In this document: in pieces, positions 1-5,611 of the stretch | How the letters are laid out: the number at the start of each line of letters is the position of its first letter | Position numbering within the stretch: the stretch's first letter is position 1 | Source: an uncultured Porphyromonas sp. | GTDB taxonomy: Bacteria > Bacteroidota > Bacteroidia > Bacteroidales > Porphyromonadaceae | Assembly: GCA_902490315.1 (NCBI GenBank) | Contig: CABUDK010000017.1 | Span: 1 to 26,470 of the forward strand | Direction: 5' to 3' | Length of the DNA: 26,470 bases | Position numbers and translations under genes: made by a program | Notes under the pieces: generated by a model | Databases searched by the model: none | Told to the model about the DNA's origin: nothing | What the model saw: only the letters and a program-made list of their open reading frames with translations

Positions 1-688
1 GTCCCATAGCGGTACACTCGCAGTGCCACCCGGGGAAGCCCTCACTCCAAGGCGAAGGCCACCGCATGATGTGGTTAGGCTGCGCCTTCTTCCAGAGAGC
101 GAAGTCCAGCGGATTATGCTTCTCGTCCTGTCCGTCCAGTTCGCGCGTGTTAGAGATCATATCCTCCACATTGCGTCCGCTTAGGATGCCGTAAGGGTGA
201 TCAGCGTGGTACTTGAGCACGTCAAAGTAGACACTTCCCTGGCTTACATAGGCGTAGCCCGCATCGAGGATCTGCTGCACCAGTTGGATCTGCTCGATGA
301 TATGTCCTGAGGCAAGCGGCTCGATAGAGGGCGGCAGCACATTGAGTAGGCGCAGACTATCGTGATAGCGTGTGAGGTAGTAGTAAGCCACCTCCATCGG
401 CTCCAGCTGCTCGAGCTTAGCTTTCTTAGCGATCTTGTCCTCGCCATCATCTGCATCATGCTCTAGGTGCCCCACATCGGTCACATTGCGCACATAGCGC
501 ACCTTGTAGCCGAGATGCTTGAGGTAGCGGAAGAGTATGTCAAATGTAATTGCCGAGCGAGCATGCCCCAGATGCGGATCCCCGTAGACGGTCGGTCCGC
601 AGACGTAGAGACCCACATGCGGTGGTGCAATTGGCTCGAAGGGCACTTTAGCCCGCTCTAGAGTGTTGTAGATGTATAGTTGGCTCAT
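1..688 (-). CDS. cysS: Cysteinyl-tRNA synthetase, N-terminal part (cut by window edge)
   Basis: This is the first 229 codons of a class I aminoacyl-tRNA synthetase that attaches cysteine to tRNA-Cys in the cytoplasm. The reading frame starts at the ATG at 688 and stays open to base 1. Visible signatures are the zinc-ligand cysteine in YVCGPTVYGDPHLGHARS (Cys30), the HIGH-type motif HLGH (39-42), the VRYVRNVTDVGH stretch, and the second zinc site GWHCECTAMG at the very edge of the window. These match CysS in order and spacing. The KMSKS motif and anticodon-binding region would lie outside the window. A TATCTTTG -7 box lies at 741-748, about 55 bp upstream of the start. Identity is secure. Only the 3' half is unseen. 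Confidence 0.97.
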   Translation of the reverse strand, partial: MSQLYIYNTLERAKVPFEPIAPPHVGLYVCGPTVYGDPHLGHARSAITFDILFRYLKHLGYKVRYVRNVTDVGHLEHDADDGEDKIAKKAKLEQLEPMEVAYYYLTRYHDSLRLLNVLPPSIEPLASGHIIEQIQLVQQILDAGYAYVSQGSVYFDVLKYHADHPYGILSGRNVEDMISNTRELDGQDEKHNPLDFALWKKAQPNHIMRWPSPWSEGFPGWHCECTAMG

Positions 689-740
689 ATTTTTTATAGT
701 CCAAAGGTCATAGTATAGTGCATATATACCAATGCTCTCG

Positions 741-748
741 CAAAGATA
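741..748 (-). promoter_or_regulatory. Bacteroidetes -7 box (TATCTTTG) for cysS
   Basis: On the minus strand this reads TATCTTTG, matching the TAnnTTTG -7 consensus, and it is placed about 55 bp before the cysS start. I see no clear TTTG/TTG -33 element at the usual 19-21 bp spacing. Confidence 0.5.
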
Positions 749-913
749 AGGATTTTAGAGATACCATACCTTGATGCGACACTCATCATCAGGGGAACTC
801 ATAGAGTCAGACTTACTAAGACTACTCGTGCGGAGTTGATGGCTCAACGACAGGGTCTAGGTATGTTTCTACGGTGGATTACACGATTACGATCACTTCA
901 ACGATCCCGATAC

Positions 914-1121
914 TCCACGGGGAAGTTCTTCCAATAGTTCGCTGAAGAATAAAAAATCTCCACGGAGGAAAAGAAAAATTCTTCGGAAGAATCAAATGAT
1001 ACTTCGGAAGAATCAAATGATATGTCCGAAGAATTTTTCGGCTCCCCCGTGGATAATAAGAATTTCCTCTGGAGGAAAACAAAATTTCCTCCCTTGGAAA
1101 TTTACTTTTCCTAGGCTGGAA
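914..1121. repeat. Phased palindrome array A (about 10 units, 21-23 bp apart)
   Basis: Ten short imperfect palindromes follow one another with centres near 918, 942, 964, 985, 1006, 1027, 1048, 1070, 1092 and 1114. The steps are 21-22 bp, apart from about 23 bp at each of two places. The core is CTTCGGAAG, CTTCGGAAG and an inverted GTCCGAAG, with AT-rich linkers such as AATCAAATGAT. The outer units are of the forms TCC-ACGG-GGA, TTTCCTC-TG-GAGGAAA, AAATTTCC-N6-GGAAATTT and TTCC-N6-GGAA. The layout matches the array at 24347-24505. The array lies between cysS and the LRR gene, about 165 bp upstream of the cysS -7 box. A minus-strand open frame crossing it (879-1202) is judged spurious. Function unknown. 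Confidence 0.8.
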
Positions 1122-1188
1122 CTTTTTGGGAAGCCTTGTATGTTGTTCTTTCTGTAGCTGGGAGCGATCAGGTGAACGCTCCTCACAC

Positions 1189-1232
1189 AGCAGTAGCCCC
1201 ACTTGGCACGATGACCAAGTGGGGCTACTGCT
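1189..1232. terminator. Perfect 18-bp hairpin downstream of the LRR gene
   Basis: AGCAGTAGCCCCACTTGG (1189-1206) and its exact reverse complement (1215-1232) enclose an 8-nt loop. It sits about 60 bp after the stop of the LRR gene, so it probably ends that minus-strand operon. No U-run follows the stem on either strand, so it is not a textbook intrinsic terminator. It could instead act as an RNA 3'-end stabiliser. A smaller inverted repeat (GGAGCG/CGCTCC, 1161-1182) follows further downstream, and AGTGATCA/TGATCACT (1260-1294) overlaps the LRR stop codon. Confidence 0.55.
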
Positions 1233-1292
1233 AGGATAGAGAGCTTGCTCTATAGATTTAGTGATCAGAGGCTTACCACCTTAACGTGATCA

Positions 1293-2729
1293 CTATTGCT
1301 CAATAATCTTTTTGGCAAGGTCTTGCCACTGCTCGCTCTTCTTGTAGAGCTTGCTACTTCCCTTCGGTACACGGAGCGTGCGAGGCGTACCAGCCACACT
1401 AAAGAAAGCCATCAGACCGACCTCTATCTGTGCGGGGTCTGCCACACGGATCTCCACATCGCGGAGGTGATCGCAGAAAGCAAACGCCATATCTCCGATC
1501 TTACGCACCCCGGCGGGTATCTTTAAGACTTCGAGGTCCTGGGCGTCGTAGCAAGCATTCTCAGCGATCTCTCGCACCGTGTCGGGGACCTTGTAAAAGT
1601 CATCGTACAGTCCCGCAGGGTACTGGATCAGCTGAGTCTGCGCCTTATTATACAGGACACCATCGATAGAGGAGTAGCATGGGTTGCTTGGGTCGACCTC
1701 AATCTCGAGGAGCATCGTACAGTCGTGGAAGGGGGAGACCCCGAGACGAGTCGTCTGCGCTGGTAGAGACATGAAACTGAGGCTCGAGCAGCGGGCGAAA
1801 GCATACGATCCCACTTCCTCTAGATGATCTCCGAGCATGATCTCCATTAGAAAGTAGTTGCTCGCAAAGGCTAGCCCCGCAATCTTACGCACCTCCTCAG
1901 GTATCGTAAACTCCTGTTCTTCTTTAGCCGCTGGGTAGTGTACCAAGACACTCAGGTCCTTGCTGTATAGGATGTCATCCTGTACGACAAAGTGCTCACT
2001 ATCAGGAGCTACGGCAATCTGCGTCATAGCAAGACAGTCCGAAAAGACCCCATCGCCTAGACACTCCACCGAGGCGGGAATCAGCACCTCCGTGAGGTCG
2101 CTACAATTGCTAAAAGCCATCTCCTCAATCACCCGAATGCCCTCCGAGAGCGTGAGACTGCTGAGCTGGATGCACCCATTGAAAGCGTTGTCCCCGATCT
2201 TCTGCACATTGCCCGGGATGACCAGTTCGTGGAGCGCCATAGTGCCTGCAAAAGCACTGCGCTCGATTCGCTCCACTGTGTTAGGGAGGACAAGCTCCCT
2301 GAGAGCGACACATTCGCTAAAAGCGAAGGCCCCCACACACTTCAGTCCTGAGGCAAGCTCTAGTACCATCATACTGTCACAAGACTCAAAAGCCCCCTCG
2401 CCAATCTCCGTAACGCTCCCTGGGATCGTCACTGACTCTAGGCTCTGACAGCAGGCGAAGGCACTCTCTCCGATCTGTGTCATCCCCTCGGGTATTTCAA
2501 CGCTCGTGAGCTCCGTGCAGTCGTAGAAGGCGTAGTCTCCGATACGGGTCACGCCCTCCTTCAGCACGATCGCTTTGATATGCTCTCTAAGCTCATGCCA
2601 CGGAGTCTCCGCAATAGGGTAGTCGGGTATAGCTCCCGCACCCGATAGCGTGAGCGACTGCTCCTTGGGGTCATATAGCCACGAGAGCTGCCCCGTCTCA
2701 CCGCTCTGTGGAGTCTTGATCTTACTCAT
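1293..2729 (-). CDS. BspA-like leucine-rich repeat protein (LRR_5 type), no signal peptide
   Basis: This 478-residue protein consists almost entirely of about 23-residue repeats of the form I-G-x-x-A-F-x-x-C-x-x-L-x-x-V-x-I-P, the Treponema/BspA-type leucine-rich repeat. Roughly a dozen repeats are visible, from about residue 58 (VTRIGDYAFYDCTEL) to about 440, interrupted twice by inserts with the pattern DGVLYNK / DDILYSK. The N-terminal LSWLYDPKEQSLTLSGAGAIPDY and C-terminal LRVPKGSSKLYKKSEQW segments are typical caps of this family. Family members usually mediate protein or surface binding. No signal peptide or sorting domain is visible at either end, so this copy is predicted to be cytoplasmic. 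It starts 11 bp after the hydrolase gene and is the last gene of the ruvC operon. Binding partner unknown. Confidence 0.9.
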   Translation of the reverse strand: MSKIKTPQSGETGQLSWLYDPKEQSLTLSGAGAIPDYPIAETPWHELREHIKAIVLKEGVTRIGDYAFYDCTELTSVEIPEGMTQIGESAFACCQSLESVTIPGSVTEIGEGAFESCDSMMVLELASGLKCVGAFAFSECVALRELVLPNTVERIERSAFAGTMALHELVIPGNVQKIGDNAFNGCIQLSSLTLSEGIRVIEEMAFSNCSDLTEVLIPASVECLGDGVFSDCLAMTQIAVAPDSEHFVVQDDILYSKDLSVLVHYPAAKEEQEFTIPEEVRKIAGLAFASNYFLMEIMLGDHLEEVGSYAFARCSSLSFMSLPAQTTRLGVSPFHDCTMLLEIEVDPSNPCYSSIDGVLYNKAQTQLIQYPAGLYDDFYKVPDTVREIAENACYDAQDLEVLKIPAGVRKIGDMAFAFCDHLRDVEIRVADPAQIEVGLMAFFSVAGTPRTLRVPKGSSKLYKKSEQWQDLAKKIIEQ

Positions 2730-2740
2730 TGATTTAGTCC

Positions 2741-4132
2741 TTATTTAGGTAGTTTGGTGAGCCACTCGACGATCAGCTCCAGAACCTCGGTAGCGATCGT
2801 CTCGCTGATCTGATAGTACTCGCTCACGGCTCCTGTCGTCGCATGCTGCAAGAGGTGGTTCAGTCCCTCCAGCTTGCGCACTTGCCGTGGTGTCCCCGTC
2901 GGGAGACTCTGCTCGATGACAGTTAGATGCTTGTCCGCCAGCACCTGTTGGTCTAGCGAACCATTGAGTGCCAGCACAGGGCAGTGCGTCTGCGCTATGT
3001 CCCCCTTCGGATCATACTGTGTGAAGTAGATAAGCCAAGGGTTTAGCCCATCGGCAACCTTCTTGAGATCCAAAACCAACCCAATAGGAAGCTGGTAATG
3101 TCCCTCCGAAAGAACCTTGGTGACCAAAGCCTCGCCACGCAGGTCGCTCTGAGCCGCTTGGTCAAAGGTCGCTACAGCAGCTCGCAGATACTCTGCGCGA
3201 AGCTCTTCTGGCACCTCCGCCCGAGTAAGGGCCAGGTCCATCTGGTCTTGCAAAACCTCCTTGCCAGGTAGCGTGCTACCCGCTAAGCTAATGATGAAGT
3301 CAGGGACGCCTCGAGCTGCTAGCATGAAGGCGATGGTACCGCCCTCGCTATGCCCCAAAACGCCCACCTTGTCGAAAGCCTTCCGACCACGTAGGTAGCG
3401 AACCGCAGCTGCTGCATCGTCCGCTAGCGTTGCGGTAGTCGCCTCAGCAACACTGACCGAGTCTATATCGTCGTGATAGCCACGGTCGTCGTAGCGCAGC
3501 GTCGCTACGCCATGCCGCGCCAAGTAGTCCGCCAGCACGGCAAAGGGCTTATGCTCCGCAAGGGTCTCATCACGATCCTGTATGCCCGATCCAGAGACAA
3601 AGAGAACGACCTGCTCCACACGGCTCCCCGCCTGATGCCCGACAGGGTAGGTGAGCGTGCCGTGGAGCGGTGCCGTGCCATTGTAAAAGGTCACCTCCTC
3701 CGTCTCGTAGGGGTAGGGCGGCTGTGGAGTCTGCGGACGATTAGCCTTGGCGGGCTTGCTGGCCCGTACGAGTGTGAGCGGTAGTGACATACCGCCTTGC
3801 GCAAAGGTCCCTACGATGGTATCGCTACTCACGAGCTTGCCCTCGTAGCGAACGTATAGGTTCGGTATGGTGATGACGATGCCATCGGCAAGCTCGATCG
3901 TTGCCTCGATACCGGTCGCCATCTGTGACGGACTATCCATTGTGCAGTAGATAGTCTCTTGTTTATCTCTGAAGATGTTAAAGCGAAGGGGTAGCTCCGT
4001 GCCTGAAACTTGTAGGGTGCCCTCCCAGATGCCGAAAGGAGGCGTTTGCTTTGTCTCTTGTTGCGCCGATAGGAGCAGTGCGCCACAGAGGTAGTAGCAG
4101 AGGAGTGTGAGTAGTTTGCGGATTGAGGTCAT
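2741..4132 (-). CDS. Secreted alpha/beta hydrolase (serine hydrolase/peptidase-like)
   Basis: This 463-residue protein has a signal peptide (residues 1-24, MTSIRKLLTLLCYYLCGALL then LSAQQ), so it should reach the periplasm or outer membrane. A beta-rich N-terminal domain (about 33-125) precedes an alpha/beta hydrolase fold. The nucleophile elbow is GHSEGG with Ser262. The acid is probably Asp394 (NGSLDQQ), and the base is probably His426 (GLNHLL). The strand VVLFVSGSGIQDRD (about 175-188) carries the likely oxyanion-hole region, and YDDRG follows at 214-218. The order matches S9-like/serine aminopeptidase-type hydrolases found across Bacteroidetes. Substrate (ester or peptide) cannot be read from the sequence. 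It lies 29 bp after ruvC and 11 bp before the LRR gene, so it is probably co-transcribed with both. Confidence 0.9.
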   Translation of the reverse strand: MTSIRKLLTLLCYYLCGALLLSAQQETKQTPPFGIWEGTLQVSGTELPLRFNIFRDKQETIYCTMDSPSQMATGIEATIELADGIVITIPNLYVRYEGKLVSSDTIVGTFAQGGMSLPLTLVRASKPAKANRPQTPQPPYPYETEEVTFYNGTAPLHGTLTYPVGHQAGSRVEQVVLFVSGSGIQDRDETLAEHKPFAVLADYLARHGVATLRYDDRGYHDDIDSVSVAEATTATLADDAAAAVRYLRGRKAFDKVGVLGHSEGGTIAFMLAARGVPDFIISLAGSTLPGKEVLQDQMDLALTRAEVPEELRAEYLRAAVATFDQAAQSDLRGEALVTKVLSEGHYQLPIGLVLDLKKVADGLNPWLIYFTQYDPKGDIAQTHCPVLALNGSLDQQVLADKHLTVIEQSLPTGTPRQVRKLEGLNHLLQHATTGAVSEYYQISETIATEVLELIVEWLTKLPK

Positions 4133-4161
4133 AAGTTCTATTGTATATTAGTCTGTTTTGC

Positions 4162-4740
4162 TTAGAGTCCGTGCACTTTGTTGGGATTGGCTTTGATAAA
4201 CTCCTTCCAGCTCTTGGCACTCTCGTTGGACGTAGCCACCGCATTAGAGGTTTGCAGGAAGTGACAGTAGGCGACCGCCAAGCCGTCGGTCGCATCGAGC
4301 TTTTCGGGCATCAGTTCGGCAGGAATGCGCAGCACCCGCTGGAGCATCGTAGCCACCTGCTCTTTGGAAGCTTGCCCCGTACCGGTGATTGCCTGTTTGA
4401 CACGCATCGGCACATACTCCGCGATGGGTATGTCCCGGCTCAGAGCCGCCGCCATAGCGACCCCCTGTGCCCGCCCCAGCTTGAGCATCGACTGTACATT
4501 CTTGCCGTAGAAAGGTGCCTCCAGAGCCATCTCGTCAGGCAGGAACTCATCGATCAGCCCCGCCACACGCTTGTAGATACGTCCCAGACGGGTGTAGTGA
4601 TCCTCGTAACGGCTCAGCTCGATCACCCCCATGGTGAGCATCTCGGCATGCTGCCCCCGCACGGAGAGCAGCCCGTAGCCCATCACGATGGTCCCTGGGT
4701 CAATGCCGATAAGGATGCGCTCGCCACGTGACTTGCTCAT
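4162..4740 (-). CDS. ruvC: Holliday junction resolvase RuvC
   Basis: RuvC is the endonuclease that cuts Holliday junctions made during recombinational repair, working with RuvAB. The 192-residue protein has all four acidic catalytic residues of the family: Asp14 in GIDPG, Glu74 in ALEAPFYGKN, and Asp149/Asp152 in KLDATDGLAVAYCH. The NVQSMLKLGRAQGV helix is also typical. Length is slightly above the usual 160-190. Its ATG overlaps the TGA stop of the upstream DUF4286 gene by 4 bp (ATGA), which implies translational coupling. A long open frame on the opposite strand over the same bases is a shadow. Confidence 0.97.
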   Translation of the reverse strand: MSKSRGERILIGIDPGTIVMGYGLLSVRGQHAEMLTMGVIELSRYEDHYTRLGRIYKRVAGLIDEFLPDEMALEAPFYGKNVQSMLKLGRAQGVAMAAALSRDIPIAEYVPMRVKQAITGTGQASKEQVATMLQRVLRIPAELMPEKLDATDGLAVAYCHFLQTSNAVATSNESAKSWKEFIKANPNKVHGL

Positions 4741-5066
4741 AGTGCGATCTGTCTCATCGGGGTGACATGGTATAGGACGCGCTCGCCAAAGGTTTTGCCC
4801 AGAAGCTCCAGTCGCTCGCCTAGTACCTCAGAGAGGTAGTGCTCTACATCTCGCTCCTGCTCTAGAGATATGAGCAGAGCTAGGACCATATCATCCATCG
4901 GTTGCGCCATCTCCACGACGGGCGCCTGTGCCATCACCTCAAGGAGATCTACCTGCGCCACGCCCTCATCGCCACGTATCAGTGGTACCAGCGTAGAGCG
5001 TAGAAAACTATCGAGGAGCTGATACTCCTGAGCTTTTATAAAGAGAGAGACGTTGACTCGGTACAT
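4737..5066 (-). CDS. DUF4286 family small protein
   Basis: This 109-residue cytoplasmic protein starts MYRVNVSLFI and ends in GKTFGERVLYHVTPMRQIAL. I recognise it as the small Bacteroidetes family DUF4286, which has no assigned function. The layout is a beta-strand, a helix (QEYQLLDSFLRSTLVPLI), and a later strand-helix unit, suggesting a compact ferredoxin-like fold. This is inference only. It is the first gene of the ruvC operon and overlaps ruvC by 4 bp, which suggests a role coupled to, or at least co-regulated with, DNA repair. The start is 46 bp downstream of the probable promoter, just after a terminator-like hairpin. Confidence 0.8.
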   Translation of the reverse strand: MYRVNVSLFIKAQEYQLLDSFLRSTLVPLIRGDEGVAQVDLLEVMAQAPVVEMAQPMDDMVLALLISLEQERDVEHYLSEVLGERLELLGKTFGERVLYHVTPMRQIAL

Positions 5067-5083
5067 AAGAAGCTGTAGTTAAC

Positions 5084-5119
5084 AAAAAAGTAGCGTGAGA
5101 CTACTTAGCCACACGCTAC
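5084..5119 (-). terminator. Terminator-like hairpin overlapping the DUF4286-ruvC promoter
   Basis: Read on the minus strand, GTAGCGTG (5119-5112) is followed by a 14-nt loop, CACGCTAC (5097-5090) and then six T residues (5089-5084). It begins on the last base of the TACCTTTG box and ends 17 bp before the DUF4286 start. It either ends read-through from upstream or acts in the leader of the operon. Confidence 0.5.
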
Positions 5120-5126
5120 AAAGGTA
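5119..5126 (-). promoter_or_regulatory. Bacteroidetes -7 box (TACCTTTG) for the DUF4286-ruvC-hydrolase-LRR operon
   Basis: TACCTTTG on the minus strand lies 52 bp before the DUF4286 start and is the only good -7 match ahead of this four-gene run. No convincing -33 TTTG is seen. Confidence 0.5.
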
Positions 5127-5225
5127 GCAAAAAAGACCATTAAGCTTTTTGGAAAAGGGGAAGCACGCAATGATGTAGTGGAATGCCCCTTGAATGAGTC
5201 TATTGGATTAGTTTGGTTGATCGGA

Positions 5226-5292
5226 TAAAAAAGGGGCTGTCAGTACGACAGCCCCTTCTCATTAACCTTAAAATCTAACACCATGAAAAACA
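5226..5292 (-). ncRNA. Putative small RNA (about 65 nt) with its own promoter and intrinsic terminator
   Basis: A complete small transcription unit is visible on the minus strand. The promoter is a TTG -33 element, a 20-bp spacer and TACCTTTG at 5305-5298. Transcription should begin near 5292. The predicted RNA contains GTGTTTTTCATGGTGTTAG and TTTTAAGGTTAATGAG, then ends in an 11-bp stem AAGGGGCTGTC/GACAGCCCCTT (5231-5241 with 5247-5257) and a run of U. No reading frame of useful length exists in it. The unstructured 5' half is the complement of a typical Bacteroidales translation start (TAACACCATGAAAAAC), which suggests antisense pairing to mRNA leaders. That is inference. I cannot assign it to an Rfam family. 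On the opposite strand the same bases encode only a seven-codon frame. Confidence 0.6.
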
Positions 5293-5297
5293 CGTTG

Positions 5298-5328
5298 CAA
5301 AGGTAAGACTTATTCTTCATATATGCAA
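5298..5328 (-). promoter_or_regulatory. Full Bacteroidetes promoter (TTG-N20-TACCTTTG) of the putative sRNA
   Basis: The -7 box TACCTTTG is at 5305-5298. The -33 TTG (within GTGTTGCATATATG) is at 5328-5326, with exactly 20 bp between them. This is the best promoter match in the window, and no protein gene lies directly downstream of it. Confidence 0.65.
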
Positions 5329-5489
5329 CACACTGGCGCAACGATTTTGTCACATAATCTAGTTTAGAGCTGGTAAGGTTAAGAAGCACCTAATCTGTTT
5401 CTCTAAAGATGTGGTGGGCTGATCGAACAGTTTACCTGATCCTCCCAAAGGGCTGCCATTGCAAAGGACTAGGCAAGGTTAAGCATGGT
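5306..5489. other. Intergenic stretch with no recognised feature
   Basis: Between the sRNA promoter and the hairpin at 5490 I find no plausible gene, tRNA or repeat. Two short similar motifs (GGTAAGGTTAAG and GGCAAGGTTAAG) occur in it, with no evident meaning. Confidence 0.4.
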
Positions 5490-5536
5490 AAGAGCGAGTA
5501 ACTCGGAGGGGAGAGACCCTAGAGTTACTCGCTCTT
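5490..5536. terminator. 15-bp hairpin downstream of the M16 peptidase gene
   Basis: AAGAGCGAGTAACTC (5490-5504) pairs perfectly with GAGTTACTCGCTCTT (5522-5536). It begins about 75 bp after the stop of the M16 gene. There is no clear U-run on either strand, so termination is inferred from position and stem strength. The window has another strong hairpin of this kind at 1189-1232. Confidence 0.55.
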
Positions 5537-5611
5537 GTTGTTAATCGTTAGCTACTTACAGAGTCATATCTCACCAGGTGAACCGGATCTCCGTAGAGCT
5601 AGTCGGGTTAT

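Noticed and set aside
914..1121. Array read as a CRISPR locus
   Set aside because: Unit step is only 21-22 bp, units are not identical, there are no unique spacers of 30 bp or more, and no cas genes are nearby.
879..1202. 107-codon minus-strand frame over array A
   Set aside because: It runs through the palindromes, its start lies in the hairpin at 1189-1232, and the 21/22-bp steps break codon periodicity. No recognisable protein.
4141..4731. 196-codon plus-strand frame opposite ruvC
   Set aside because: Shadow of ruvC. It lacks any recognisable domain, while ruvC has all catalytic residues.
5283..5306. Seven-codon plus-strand frame MKNTLQR as a leader peptide
   Set aside because: The start context looks Bacteroidales-like, but no gene follows on the plus strand. 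The minus-strand promoter and terminator explain the sequence better.
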